Positions 45,188 to 54,826 are shown, counted from the stretch's first letter. The stretch: DNA of 64,000 nt from Novipirellula aureliae (GCF_007860185.1 NZ_SJPY01000004.1:124001-188000), one strand, 5' to 3'. The notes: a model not told the origin generated them from the letters alone. Made by a program: numbers and translations.

Positions 45188-45445
45188 CTAACAGGCTTTC
45201 ATTCGCTCTTGTTCATAAACGCGAACCAGGTCGCCTAACGTTCGTGGGTAAACGGCTTCCTCCATTAACGCAAACGGATCCAAGTCGAAAACCTGCTCCA
45301 ACTTTGCAATGACGATTGCGAAATCAAGCGAGTCAAGTCCGATCTGCAATAGCACGCTATTGTCGTCCAAATTCGGTTCCAGTTCTTTATTACTGTCCTT
45401 CGCAACCTGATGAATGGTGCGAAGGATGATGTCACGGGGCTTCAT
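45188..45445 (-). CDS. Acyl carrier protein
   Basis: The 85-residue acidic protein has the four-helix ACP pattern, with the phosphopantetheine site GLDSLDFAIVIAKLE (Ser39). It is the first gene of a three-gene minus-strand unit: ACP, ligase 20 bases later, SDR overlapping. That order argues for a dedicated carrier rather than the housekeeping AcpP of fatty-acid synthesis, which normally sits with fab genes. Confidence 0.9.
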   Translation of the reverse strand: MKPRDIILRTIHQVAKDSNKELEPNLDDNSVLLQIGLDSLDFAIVIAKLEQVFDLDPFALMEEAVYPRTLGDLVRVYEQERMKAC

Positions 45446-45632
45446 TGCTAATCCTTTTATTTTTGTGATTGAGAAGCAAACATGGCGAAAATGTAGCGTC
45501 TCAATGTAAACATCTTGTTATGGTTCCGCACAGATTACGATTTAGTCTGTTTGAGATCCTTTTGGATCTGATATAAGAGCCAGTGAACAGAAAATGATTC
45601 GTTGCAACCGCAGAAAATTTTGACTTTCAAAC

Positions 45633-46067
45633 ATGAAGATCGCGAGATGGTTCTTAAGATTGTTCGCATGCCTCTATTTCGTGGGCTTGACCTCGCTGCT
45701 CCTCTTGCCATCGACAAAATCGCTTGCCTCAAGCATTTCCGCGAATGCGTCGTGGCTTCTCTACTTGGCCGTCGTTGTACATTTTTTGTCGATGACAATC
45801 CTAGGCACCCTCTGCTCGATTGCAGTACCGCCACGCCAGCGTCTCCGCTTATTCGGTGGACTATTTTTCTATGCGATTGTAATGGAACTGCCACACCTCG
45901 TCCTGAAAGAGCGGTCGTTTGAATGGATCGACATGGGCCAAAACCTACTAGGCATCTCGATCGGATTGCTGATCGCAAATTGGGTCCGCCTCCTTACGCG
46001 GGCACAGCAAGGGGGCAGCCAAGAAACAGTGCCGTTAGCCCAGGTGTTGGTTCGACAGCATCGATAG
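45633..46067 (+). CDS. VanZ-like membrane protein
   Basis: The 144-residue protein has four hydrophobic segments (about residues 8-27, 38-62, 70-88 and 108-125). Its ending HLVLKERSFEWIDMGQNLLGISIGLLIAN matches the VanZ pattern of an acidic residue, F..D...N..G...G. VanZ-like proteins often sit at exopolysaccharide and exosortase loci, with unknown function. It stands on the opposite strand from its neighbours, so it has its own promoter in the 187-base gap shared with the ACP gene. Confidence 0.75.
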   Translation: MKIARWFLRLFACLYFVGLTSLLLLPSTKSLASSISANASWLLYLAVVVHFLSMTILGTLCSIAVPPRQRLRLFGGLFFYAIVMELPHLVLKERSFEWIDMGQNLLGISIGLLIANWVRLLTRAQQGGSQETVPLAQVLVRQHR

Positions 46068-46115
46068 GCCGGCAAGACTCTGTTGTTTCAGAAGTCGGTG
46101 TTTCACGGTTCTTGC

Positions 46116-46127
46116 CGCCCCGGGGCG
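46116..46127. terminator. GC palindrome between convergent genes
   Basis: The 12-base perfect palindrome CGCCCCGGGGCG lies between the ends of the VanZ-like gene and the aminotransferase gene. It has no loop of its own and no U-run, so termination is only suggested by its position. Confidence 0.25.
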
Positions 46128-46143
46128 ACGATTAAGCTGCCAA

Positions 46144-47340
46144 TCAGCCGATCGCCAAATCAGCTTCACGCGGCGACGCTGGAACCTTTGGTTTGTGCAC
46201 TCGGGAGATCGTGCTAGCACGGAGAGAACGAATGCAAGCGATCACGGATGCTTGATCCTTCTCGCTCATCGCCGAACCGCTTGGCAATGAAAGGCCGTCC
46301 CGAAACAATATTTCAGAGACTCCATTCGTAACAGAGCGATACTTTGCAAAAGCCGGCTGCAAGTGCATTGGCTTCCACAGCGGTCGCGACTCGATGTTGA
46401 GCGATTCGAGCTTTAAACGTATCGCCTCGCGATCGGCGCCGAAAATGTCTGGGTTGACCAGAATCGAGGTTAACCAACGAGTGGATTCGCAGTTTTCGGG
46501 CTCGGGCATGAACGAAATTCCAGGAAGATCGGCAAGTTCATCCTGGTATCGTTTAAAGATTGCCCTCCGTCGACCGACTCGATTGGGTAGAACGGACAAT
46601 TGCCCTCGCCCTACAGCCGCCAACAAGTTGCTCATGCGATAATTATAGCCAACTTCGGTGTGCTCGTAATGCGGGGCCGGTTGGCGAGCTTGAGTGATCA
46701 AGTATTTTGCACGCTGAGCCCAAGCTTCGGAATTGCATGTCAACATTCCACCGCCGCTTGTGGTAATAATCTTATTCCCATTGAATGAGAAACAGGAAAT
46801 GTCGCCAAAGGAACCTGCGGGTCGACACTGATAGGTCGCACCGAGGGCTTCAGCCGCATCTTCGATCACTGGAACATCATACATTCGTGCCAACTGTAAT
46901 ATCGATTGGTAGTTGGCACATTGCCCATTCATATCGACTACCATTATCGCCTTCGGCAGCTTGCCTACTCGATGTGATCGTTTCAGTTCCTTTTCCAGGA
47001 GTTGTGGATCCATGTTCCAGGTTTCTCGTTCACTATCGATGAAGACCGGGTTTGCAAGCTGGTAACAAATCGAGTTTGCCGAAGCCACGAACGTGAAGGT
47101 CGAAACCAATACGTCGTCACCGTGCTGAACTCCAAGAATCCTCAGTGCAACATGAAGAGCGGCTGTTCCGCTACTCGTTGCAACAGCATGCTTCGCGCCG
47201 ACAACACTTGCAAACTCGGTTTCAAAAGCATCGACATGGGGTCCGATCGGGGCAACCCAATTGGAATCAAAGGCGTCGATCAGCAGTTCTCGCTCGCGTT
47301 CACTCATGTGAGGCGCCGAGAGGTAGACACGTTCAGACAT
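46144..47340 (-). CDS. DegT/DnrJ/EryC1 aminotransferase (PglE-like)
   Basis: The 398-residue protein is a PLP-dependent sugar aminotransferase. It begins MSERVYLSAPHMSERE, has NWVAPIGPHVDAFE and SSGTAALHVAL, the acidic PLP contact in VIEDAAEALG (159-167) and the Schiff-base lysine Lys190 in FSFNGNKIITTSGGG. The NWVAPIGP start and overall length are those of the PglE/LegC group, which aminates UDP-4-keto-6-deoxy sugars at C4. The 4-keto substrate would come from the dehydratase at 61390. It starts 45 bases after the sugar transferase stop. Confidence 0.93.
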   Translation of the reverse strand: MSERVYLSAPHMSERERELLIDAFDSNWVAPIGPHVDAFETEFASVVGAKHAVATSSGTAALHVALRILGVQHGDDVLVSTFTFVASANSICYQLANPVFIDSERETWNMDPQLLEKELKRSHRVGKLPKAIMVVDMNGQCANYQSILQLARMYDVPVIEDAAEALGATYQCRPAGSFGDISCFSFNGNKIITTSGGGMLTCNSEAWAQRAKYLITQARQPAPHYEHTEVGYNYRMSNLLAAVGRGQLSVLPNRVGRRRAIFKRYQDELADLPGISFMPEPENCESTRWLTSILVNPDIFGADREAIRLKLESLNIESRPLWKPMHLQPAFAKYRSVTNGVSEILFRDGLSLPSGSAMSEKDQASVIACIRSLRASTISRVHKPKVPASPREADLAIG

Positions 47341-47385
47341 CAGAGGGCCTCTGGATAGTGTTAAAAACGTTTGAGAATGGGGACG

Positions 47386-48069
47386 CTATTTATTCAGATG
47401 CGGCGTATTAGCGACGGCGTGCAGATCGGTTTGAGTGGACGGTTTTTTCGTCTCGGATGGTGATTCCATTTTTGCAGCCGGTCTGCCATCAAATGCCGGC
47501 ATGGTCACATGTCCCTCCGCCGCAATGTCTTCTCGCAAGAATACCTTCCAGAACGTCATCGCTAGAATCTTGAGGTCAAGCCAATACGATTGATTGTCCA
47601 CATACCACACGTCCAAACGAAACCGCCGGTCCCAATCAATGCGGTTTCGTCCGTTGACTTGGGCCCAACCGGTGATTCCAGGACGAACATCATGACGCCG
47701 CTGCTCTTCGGCCGTATAGTACTTCAGGTAATCCATCAGTAGTGGACGGGGCCCCACGAAGCTCATCTCGCCCTGAAGCACGTTGAACAGTTCGGGAAGT
47801 TCATCCAAACTGGTCGAGCGAAGGAATCTTCCCAGACCGGTCATCCGTTCTTCGTCCGGTAGCGGGACTCCGTTACGATCAACGGCATCTTTCATGGTCC
47901 GAAACTTCAGCAAGGTAAACGGCTTGCCTCGCAGCCCCGGACGAACTTGCCGAAACAAGACGGGTCTACCAAGGAAGACAATGACGGCAACGCCGATGGT
48001 TAGCAGTACGGGTGCCAACAGCACGATCAGTATCGAGCTTCCGATTAAGTCAATCGTTCGCTTCATCAT
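47386..48069 (-). CDS. PglC-like phosphoglycosyltransferase (undecaprenyl-phosphate sugar-1-phosphate transferase)
   Basis: The 227-residue protein is the compact, single-anchor type of the bacterial sugar transferase family. It has a re-entrant N-terminal helix (MMKRTIDLIGSSILIVLLAP), FRQVRPGLRGKPFTLLKFRTM, the catalytic Asp-Glu pair in SLDELPELFNVL, GEMSFVGPRPLL and RPGITGWAQVNGRN. It loads the first sugar phosphate onto undecaprenyl phosphate. The last 40 residues are a polar tail not usual in the family. Its ATG overlaps the stop of the GT4 gene (ATGA). Confidence 0.95.
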   Translation of the reverse strand: MMKRTIDLIGSSILIVLLAPVLLTIGVAVIVFLGRPVLFRQVRPGLRGKPFTLLKFRTMKDAVDRNGVPLPDEERMTGLGRFLRSTSLDELPELFNVLQGEMSFVGPRPLLMDYLKYYTAEEQRRHDVRPGITGWAQVNGRNRIDWDRRFRLDVWYVDNQSYWLDLKILAMTFWKVFLREDIAAEGHVTMPAFDGRPAAKMESPSETKKPSTQTDLHAVANTPHLNK

Positions 48070-49307
48070 ACCGTTCGCTCGGAATCAAGGTTTCGTCCAA
48101 TGTAGGCGGAAGCGGATAGGGACTGGTTTCGCTGCTTCCATCGCGATTGCTTCGAAGACTCAGAATAGATCCCCTGCAATTCGTCCCAGATCGTCTCTGG
48201 ACGAAAGTCCCGTTCCATCCTCTGCTGCGCGTTTTGTCCAAGCTTGTTTCGCAACTTCCGGTTGTGTGAAAGTAATACCATCGCATCCGCCATTGCTCCC
48301 CAATCTGCAACCGTGACAAGAATGCCAGTCGATTGGTCTTCGATTGCATCGCTTGTTCCAGTTGCTCGATAACCGATTGTAGGAATCCCCGCCGCGGCAG
48401 CCTCCAGGACGACCGTCGGAAAACCTTCGCGGTAGCTCGGCAACGCCAAGAAATCGAAGACCGGATACCATTGTTCCGGACGGTCGACATTTCCCTGAGT
48501 ATGAATCCAGGGCTCGGCATCGATCCGCGAACGAGTCACGGGATCGACCGGATCGCTCTGATCCCAATCCCCCAGCAAAACACAGTGCAGTTCGGCAACT
48601 TGGCTGCGAGCTATTTCTAAAGCGGAAAGCAGATCGGTGATACCTTTGTCTTTGGTGAATCTACCGACAAACCCGACCACCGTGGCCGCAATCGGAATAC
48701 CGAGTTCCCGACGAACGGCTTGCGAATCGGTTTGCTCGTTTGCCAATCGGTATTTCTTTACGTCAATTCCATTGAAGCTTCCATTACCGATGATGCATAA
48801 CTTTGCTTCGGAGCAAAGTCGATCATCGATGGCGATTTTTAGGACGCCGGAGCTGACACAAATCACCTTTGTGCTTAGATTGCAGACCAATTTCTCAATC
48901 CATTCTAGACAACGACGCTTGCGTCCAGTGCATGTTTCGTAGCGAAGGCCATGAAGCGTGTAGATTCGATTGCGATGTAACGAGAGCGTTGCCGCAATGA
49001 TACCCACCAGGGCGCCCTTGGGGGTATGGCAATGAATTACATCGAAGCGATTGCGAATGAAGTAAGCGAGCAAACGCGAAATGGACACGAGATCCCGTTG
49101 CGGACTAATGCCGCGATGCATCCCAACTTCGAAGATGTGGACCGGGATCCGTTTACGAATCTCTTCCAGGTCCTGTCCAGGTGAAGAGACAATCGTGACG
49201 TCATGACCCTGGCCTACCAACCAGCGTAGCTGATCAAGCATCAAGACTTTGGCGGTTGCCGGAACCGATACGACAATACAGATCTTCCTGGAAAGCTGAG
49301 GTTTCAT
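48066..49307 (-). CDS. Glycosyltransferase family 4 (PglA-like)
   Basis: The start at ATG 49307 overlaps the upstream stop (ATGA), with GGAG eight bases before it. The 413-residue GT-B enzyme has RKICIVVSVPATAKVL, DVIHCHTPKGALVG, YTLHGLRYE, GFVGRFTKDKGI and PSYREGFPTVVLEAAAAGIP, the retaining GT4 signature. The N-terminal VSVPATAKVLM and FDVIHCHTPK motifs are those of PglA-type enzymes that add GalNAc to diNAcBac-lipid. The actual sugar cannot be read. Confidence 0.9.
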   Translation of the reverse strand: MKPQLSRKICIVVSVPATAKVLMLDQLRWLVGQGHDVTIVSSPGQDLEEIRKRIPVHIFEVGMHRGISPQRDLVSISRLLAYFIRNRFDVIHCHTPKGALVGIIAATLSLHRNRIYTLHGLRYETCTGRKRRCLEWIEKLVCNLSTKVICVSSGVLKIAIDDRLCSEAKLCIIGNGSFNGIDVKKYRLANEQTDSQAVRRELGIPIAATVVGFVGRFTKDKGITDLLSALEIARSQVAELHCVLLGDWDQSDPVDPVTRSRIDAEPWIHTQGNVDRPEQWYPVFDFLALPSYREGFPTVVLEAAAAGIPTIGYRATGTSDAIEDQSTGILVTVADWGAMADAMVLLSHNRKLRNKLGQNAQQRMERDFRPETIWDELQGIYSESSKQSRWKQRNQSLSASAYIGRNLDSERTV

Positions 49308-50590
49308 TTGTTCCAACTCCTTAACGTACGGCGTCTAAGTTCCAGGTAGTGGGTTGTCCTTCGAGATTCGAGAACGCTTTGACGGAAATCACTCGCCAGT
49401 AAAACGTTTCTTTGCGCAACGGCGTCGAGTTCATGTGATTGGGTTAATGCAGACTCAATGCAATCGGCGAGAGCGTTCGCGTCGCCCGGGGGTACAAGAA
49501 AGCGAGCTGAAATCAACTCGGGAATACCGCCAACGTTGCTCGCTACGACCGGGCAACCACGAGCCATCGCCTCTATCATCGCTCGCGGTAAACCTTCCTG
49601 AATAGACGCATTCAAGAAAATATCAATGTGATCGAGAAAATCAAAAATTGCTTCACCCGCCGGAAGTCTGCCCAAAAACTCAACTTCGCCAGCCACGCCA
49701 AGTCGCTTAGCCACCGCCTCGAGTTCAGCTTGATGCTGACCTTCACCGACCATAGCCAGCACAGCATTGACACCACGTTGTCGCAACCGCTGCAAAGCTT
49801 GAATATGAATGTGCGGTGCTTTGTAGAGAGCCGAGAATGTTCCTATGAATCCGAGGATGACAGGCTTTTCGCTGCCAGCTTTGCACCGCGAAGCGATCGA
49901 GGCAAGTTTCTTTTTGCGTGCTGACATGTCGTCGACCACGGCGGAATTGGGCAACTCCACCGACGAATAGTGTGTCACGAATGCGTTTGACGATGGTGGA
50001 TAGCGGCGTTGCAACGTTTCCGCCGTCACGTATGCTGCGGTGGTGGCATCCCCACAAAGTCGCTTCAAGTCGTACCTTGCCTTTCGCCTGATGATCGGAC
50101 GAAAACGGGATTGAACGCACCCCGGCGCAAGGCTGTCCCAGGGATCACCAACGACTTCAACCCCGAACCGGCGTCTCTTTCTTCGTAACTGGTTGCCAAC
50201 CAAGGTTCCGACCATTCCCGGCACCCGCAACAAGTACGCATCGGTCAATTGAACCGCATCCGCTGTTACCTGATGAAGCCTTTTACCATGCTTGATCCGA
50301 CCACCTGCACCGTGAAAGTCAGGCAAACGCATGAACCGGATCCCTGGTCCTGTTGACAGAATGAACGATTCCGGCGGCTCGTCCCGCTCCTGACACCTCG
50401 CTAAGACAATGACTTCATCGAAGCCTTTCAGATAGCGGTTCCAAAAAGAACCGTAGCCGAGGTTTTCCGAATAAACCTCGCTACCACACGACACAAAATG
50501 GGATTCTAAAGCGACGAGAACGCGCACGAGACTTGCTGCGAGTTGGAGTACGTTTGTATTGGAAAGCTTGTTGAGGGCTGATCTTGCCAC
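49304..50590 (-). CDS. Glycosyltransferase family 4
   Basis: The C-terminal half is a standard GT4 domain (LGFIGTFSALYKAPHIHIQAL, VEFLGRLPAGEAI, NASIQEGLPRAMIEAMARG). The N-terminal half contains LVALESHFVSCGSEVYSEN. The start is uncertain. GTG 50590 has GGAGG four bases upstream and overlaps the polymerase gene by 85 bases. A later GTG at 50527 fits the usual beginning of the domain (VRVLVALESHF) but has no ribosome site. The frame itself extends to 50674. Confidence 0.85.
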   Translation of the reverse strand: MARSALNKLSNTNVLQLAASLVRVLVALESHFVSCGSEVYSENLGYGSFWNRYLKGFDEVIVLARCQERDEPPESFILSTGPGIRFMRLPDFHGAGGRIKHGKRLHQVTADAVQLTDAYLLRVPGMVGTLVGNQLRRKRRRFGVEVVGDPWDSLAPGCVQSRFRPIIRRKARYDLKRLCGDATTAAYVTAETLQRRYPPSSNAFVTHYSSVELPNSAVVDDMSARKKKLASIASRCKAGSEKPVILGFIGTFSALYKAPHIHIQALQRLRQRGVNAVLAMVGEGQHQAELEAVAKRLGVAGEVEFLGRLPAGEAIFDFLDHIDIFLNASIQEGLPRAMIEAMARGCPVVASNVGGIPELISARFLVPPGDANALADCIESALTQSHELDAVAQRNVLLASDFRQSVLESRRTTHYLELRRRTLRSWNK

Positions 50591-51861
50591 GTCGCCTCCG
50601 CGATTTTGGCGAGTTGTTGCACGATTGCCCCAAGCCAGATGAGTTGATATTGCCAAAACACGTTGAGCGTACAATCGAAAGTCATGTTGCTAACGATCGA
50701 GCAGACGAGCCACCAAGGAGTAGCCGTAGCAATCGCGGTAGCAAAAGAAGAAGTATCGATCCGTAACAACAGCCGACTGTCTTTCCAAAGTCGAAAGCAC
50801 CAGATCACAAGCCACGTGAATCCGCAGAGGCCGAAACAGAGTAAAAATGAAATGAAACCGTTGTGGGCGTAGGCACCTCGGGCAGCGAATTGAGTTTCCC
50901 CGACACCGAAAAATAATGTTGCAATACCACCCGACCAGCGAATCGAGTTGCCAATGTTGTCCAAACGACCTGTCCCGTGCAGCGCACCTTCCTCGGCACT
51001 CGCTTGTGCCTCGGTACGGCTGACCATGTCTTCGACCGCACTGCGATAACTTGGCAACGTCGCGAACGTAGCCACCGCCAATGACATGCAAGCTGCCACC
51101 GCGATACGATGGCGAGAGAAGATCAAGATGCCCATCGCAACGACCACAAGACCGACAAATGCGCTACGGCTGCCTGCAGCGATCATCGTTCCGAACAATA
51201 CGACACACGCCGAAAATGCCACCACGCGAGTACTGATTTTGAACCGATGCACGACAAGGTAACCCACCATGATGGTCGCCAAGGCCAAGTTGGTTCCGGC
51301 GGACCCTGGACCCAAAAACGGGCCGGTCGCGCGGTAACGCAACAGTTGTTGTTCTTCGGATTTCACGACGTAGAACCAATCTGCAAATGGTAATTTCGCC
51401 CAATCGGCCATCGCCAATACCGCCGCTGTCGTTAAGGCGGCAGCATAGAAGAAAAACATCCATTTGGCATGTTCAGGTTGACTGATTGCCGATACCACCG
51501 TCAATCCAAAGACGACTTTCACGGTCATCTTCAACATATTGCGAACCGTCGAATCAAGCATCTCACCACCGCTCGATAACAGTCCCGTCAACTCGCCACA
51601 ACCGTAAATCACTAAAAACACAAGCAGGAGAGTCCCAGCGAAACCAATTCGATTCGGTTTGCCAAAAATAAACCAAGCGACGGCGGTGCAGAGGATCAAC
51701 AGATCGTCAAACCCAGCGTTCAGCGGCAGCATGCCGTAAGTCAGGCGATGCGGATAAACCATGATTACCGGCCACAACAGGTAGACCAATAGCCTTGGTT
51801 TCCAAGCCGCGATGCATGCCATCCCCAGACATGCGATCAATCCGAATCCAGCGACAATCAT
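50506..51861 (-). CDS. O-antigen ligase / Wzy-like polymerase
   Basis: The ATG at 51861 overlaps the previous stop (ATGA). The 451-residue protein has about ten to twelve hydrophobic segments and a large periplasmic loop with SRTEAQASAEEGALHGTGR and YAHNGFISFLLCFG, the HN pattern of the Wzy/WaaL family. The loop just before it contains GTNLALATIM and GSRSAFVGLVVV. It would polymerise or ligate the repeat units delivered by the flippase at 59076. There is no dedicated Wzz chain-length regulator in the window. Confidence 0.85.
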   Translation of the reverse strand: MIVAGFGLIACLGMACIAAWKPRLLVYLLWPVIMVYPHRLTYGMLPLNAGFDDLLILCTAVAWFIFGKPNRIGFAGTLLLVFLVIYGCGELTGLLSSGGEMLDSTVRNMLKMTVKVVFGLTVVSAISQPEHAKWMFFFYAAALTTAAVLAMADWAKLPFADWFYVVKSEEQQLLRYRATGPFLGPGSAGTNLALATIMVGYLVVHRFKISTRVVAFSACVVLFGTMIAAGSRSAFVGLVVVAMGILIFSRHRIAVAACMSLAVATFATLPSYRSAVEDMVSRTEAQASAEEGALHGTGRLDNIGNSIRWSGGIATLFFGVGETQFAARGAYAHNGFISFLLCFGLCGFTWLVIWCFRLWKDSRLLLRIDTSSFATAIATATPWWLVCSIVSNMTFDCTLNVFWQYQLIWLGAIVQQLAKIAEATWQDQPSTSFPIQTYSNSQQVSCAFSSL

Positions 51862-53093
51862 GGCTTTCGATCGATCACTCGCTGCAATAGGTTGCAAATT
51901 TTTTGCTGTTGTTGAGCCGTCGCAAAGTGTTCACGAACTCGCTTCAAACCAGCCTTACCCATTTGGGTCCGCAACCGAGGTCCGGCCAACAAGCAATCCA
52001 TCGCAGACGCAAAGGCACCCACATTGAGCGGGCAAACAATCCCGGTTTCTTGATGTGAAATCACCTCGGGGATGCCGCCACGATCCGATCCGATACACGG
52101 TTTCTGTAAACTCATGGCTTCGGCCAATACCAAGCCAAAACTTTCGCAGTCGCTGCGCGACGGCAGAATGGCGATATCGGCCGTATGTTGGACGTAGGAA
52201 GCGTCGTTTCGCCAGCCAAGAAAGTGGATTCGGTCGGTCAAACCAAGTTCCTTCACTCGTCGTTTTAACGACTCGCCGAACGCCCGGTCGCCTCCCGCCA
52301 ACACGTCACCACAAAACCAAAGTTGACAACGGTGTCTTGTCGCAATTTTTGCAAAGGCGTCGATAGTCAAATCGGGGGCCTTCTTTGGCGTCAACGCTCC
52401 AACTTGGACGATCACCCGTTCGCCTTGCTGACGGTTCGGCAAAGGATGACCATTCGATTGCATCGCTGCTTTTCGTATCGCGTCGGCATCGACCGAGTTG
52501 TACACGACTTCGATACGATTGGGATCGACATCGGCACGGACGAGGAACTGCCGCGTGATCTCCGATACCGCTATCACCGCATCGAACCGAGCGTTCAATC
52601 GACGTACGGCAGAGGATGAAATCTCGCGTTCAGATTTGTGGCCATGCGAATGAAAAACAAGTCGTGGTCCCGAGCGGGGCAAGGCACGCGAGAATAGATT
52701 CGCAACGGGGAGGAAATTAAAATAGATAACGTCAGGTCGATGAATGCGATTCCACTGGTGAAGGGCGGATAAGGTACGAAGCATCCAAGGGGTTCGCCGT
52801 GCGATGCGAAAGACTCGATCGATTTGGTTTGCCCCGCCGATAAACGGAGTAATGGGAGGACGGTTCACCAGGGGCTCGACCTTGATGGAGGTGTTGCGGA
52901 ATCGATCGGCGTAGGCCTGATTGTGATACGGATTGATCGCCACGATCCGGTAGTGATCCGTCAGGCGTGGCAACAGCGTCGACATGACGCTCTGAATTCC
53001 ACCCTTTCCGGTAAATAGATCGAACACGCCTATTAACGGGCGATCCCTATTATTGTGCTTCTCCATCGGTTGTTCTTGAATGTTGATTGACAT
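51858..53093 (-). CDS. Glycosyltransferase family 4
   Basis: The 411-residue protein has the GT4 arrangement: GVFDLFTGKGGIQSVM, RPDVIYFNFLPVANLF, VFHSHGHKSERE, VSEITRQFL, VYNSVDADAIR, VQVGALTPKKAPD and PSRSDCESFGLVLAEAMSLQKP. It starts 7 bases after the previous gene and its stop overlaps the next start. An alternative start at the second Met (MEKHNN) would remove nine residues. Confidence 0.9.
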   Translation of the reverse strand: MSINIQEQPMEKHNNRDRPLIGVFDLFTGKGGIQSVMSTLLPRLTDHYRIVAINPYHNQAYADRFRNTSIKVEPLVNRPPITPFIGGANQIDRVFRIARRTPWMLRTLSALHQWNRIHRPDVIYFNFLPVANLFSRALPRSGPRLVFHSHGHKSEREISSSAVRRLNARFDAVIAVSEITRQFLVRADVDPNRIEVVYNSVDADAIRKAAMQSNGHPLPNRQQGERVIVQVGALTPKKAPDLTIDAFAKIATRHRCQLWFCGDVLAGGDRAFGESLKRRVKELGLTDRIHFLGWRNDASYVQHTADIAILPSRSDCESFGLVLAEAMSLQKPCIGSDRGGIPEVISHQETGIVCPLNVGAFASAMDCLLAGPRLRTQMGKAGLKRVREHFATAQQQQKICNLLQRVIDRKP

Positions 53094-53100
53094 TGTCTCC

Positions 53101-54294
53101 TCAGACGATCGCCCCTAAATCGCTTGGGTGTAACGATTGTCGAATTTGCTCGTCCACGAAACCACTGATCCAAGTCCAGTTGTATCGTTCGATGATTCGT
53201 TGCCGTCCCGCCACAGCCATTTCATTGCACTTCCGGGGAGATAACAACAATCGGACGATTGCATCGGCCACGGCGGAGACATCGTTGGGGGGAACCAATT
53301 CACCGTTGACGCCATGCTGGACCGCATCGGGAATTCCACCGACGTCGGATCCGACAACGGCCAATCCATTCGCATTCGCCTCCAAAAAGCTAATTCCAAA
53401 ACCCTCGACTTCGCCGAGTTCCCCAGGTCGTGACGGCATCACAAACAAGTCGGCTGCTTGGTACAAGTTTGTTTTCGTTTGTTCATCAACCTCGCCAAGG
53501 AAGTCAATGTTCGCTGATTGCCCGAGCTCTGCAGCGAGATCGATAAAGTCTTGTTTGTGAGGGCCATCCCCCGCGACCACATACCGACATCCCGGGTGCG
53601 ATCGACTGATTTCAGGTAACGCTCGGATAACCAGATCCATCCCTTTGCGACGGTGCTGACGACAGACCGAAAGGATCACCGGTTCTTTGGACCAGCCGAG
53701 AATCTTCCGTGTCGCTGTCTTGGTCCGTAGATGCTCAAGCGATTCTGTCGAGACCCCGCAACCGGTTACTGCGACGCGATCGGCAATCGCTGGCACCTTG
53801 TCCTTGACAAAATCGCGACTGTACTTGCTATTGAAAAATACCAGTTGGCTTGCTGTCGCGCACTCGCGAAAGACATCTGCGGAACGACCGTTTCGTCTCG
53901 CGAACATGCCGGCAACGTCATCCCCATGAACGTACAGGAAATACGGGATTTTCAAAGCTTGGAAGACGGGATGAAAGTAGGGTTTGAAGTTTGTGCAAAA
54001 GATCGCATCGGGACTCATCTCGGTCAAAGCCTTGGTCAGAGCAATACGATTCTTGCGGTTGCAATTCGCAATCGCAACGGACTGCGCGATTGGGGTTCGC
54101 AGCGATGGCAGTGGATCGATCACCCGATCGACCTTGTCCAAAAGCCGGTCTTGTTCGACACTACCACGCGTCCTTTCCGTTAGGACGTGAATGGAGTGTC
54201 CGTGATGCGAGAGACCGCGACTGAGCTGCCAACTCAGTTCCGCAATTCCCCCTTGGCGAGGCTTGAAGTCGTTTGCAATGACAGCGATTTTCAT
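53101..54294 (-). CDS. Glycosyltransferase family 4
   Basis: I chose ATG 54294, since MKIAVIANDFKPRQGGIAEL is the classic GT4 beginning; the open frame runs 34 codons further up through the previous gene's end. The enzyme has 397 residues and includes VHGDDVAGMFARRNGR, FNSKYSRDFV, GCGVSTESLEHL, ILSVCRQHRRKGMDLVIRAL, YVVAGDGPHKQDF and PSRPGELGEVEGFGISFLEA. The last is the sugar-nucleotide site. Confidence 0.9.
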   Translation of the reverse strand: MKIAVIANDFKPRQGGIAELSWQLSRGLSHHGHSIHVLTERTRGSVEQDRLLDKVDRVIDPLPSLRTPIAQSVAIANCNRKNRIALTKALTEMSPDAIFCTNFKPYFHPVFQALKIPYFLYVHGDDVAGMFARRNGRSADVFRECATASQLVFFNSKYSRDFVKDKVPAIADRVAVTGCGVSTESLEHLRTKTATRKILGWSKEPVILSVCRQHRRKGMDLVIRALPEISRSHPGCRYVVAGDGPHKQDFIDLAAELGQSANIDFLGEVDEQTKTNLYQAADLFVMPSRPGELGEVEGFGISFLEANANGLAVVGSDVGGIPDAVQHGVNGELVPPNDVSAVADAIVRLLLSPRKCNEMAVAGRQRIIERYNWTWISGFVDEQIRQSLHPSDLGAIV

Positions 54295-54298
54295 TTTG

Positions 54299-54826
54299 TT
54301 ATTGGTGCAGTCGTTTTTTTGAATGTGATTTCTCCGATTCCGCGTTGACTTTTTCTGCGGGAATTCCAACCACGGTCGTGTGTGGATCGACGTCATTGAT
54401 CACGACGGCGTTGGCTCCGACTTTTGCGTCCTTGCCAACACGAACCTTCCCCAGCACTTTTGCACCCGCATAGACATTTACGCCATCCTCGAGTGTCGGC
54501 CATGCACCCGTTTCGCGTTGCCCGATGACCACACCCGAGAACAAGAAAACGTTCTTGCCGAGCATTGCACCACTTCCAATCACGACGCCAACAGGGTGTG
54601 GCAACACCAAACCGGAATCGATGATGGCTTGCGGCGAGAGATCGGCTCCAGTGCTCGATACCGTATGGCTGCGAATCCAACCTGGTAGAAACGGTATCCC
54701 TCGCTTTGCAAGTCCGCTTGCGACACGAAATAAGAGCACGGCACGAAATCCCGGGTTGACCCAATAAGCCTTCGCCATGCCGAGATAGCTTTCCACTCCG
54801 ATTGCTCGTGCGTCCGCGGTGATCAA
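54299..54826 (-). CDS. Serine-acetyltransferase-like hexapeptide acyltransferase
   Basis: The start is probably TTG 54826, which overlaps the upstream TGA. The 175-residue protein resembles the C-terminal part of CysE/WcaB-type enzymes: SGLVLPHPVGVVIGSGAMLG, SGVVIGQRETGAWP, VGANAVVINDVDPHTTVVGIPA. CysE members of this length in polysaccharide loci acetylate sugars rather than serine. The usual H of SATase (GVVIG.T) is kept only as VVIGQRE. An internal ATG at 54778 is possible. Confidence 0.85.
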   Translation of the reverse strand: MITADARAIGVESYLGMAKAYWVNPGFRAVLLFRVASGLAKRGIPFLPGWIRSHTVSSTGADLSPQAIIDSGLVLPHPVGVVIGSGAMLGKNVFLFSGVVIGQRETGAWPTLEDGVNVYAGAKVLGKVRVGKDAKVGANAVVINDVDPHTTVVGIPAEKVNAESEKSHSKKRLHQ

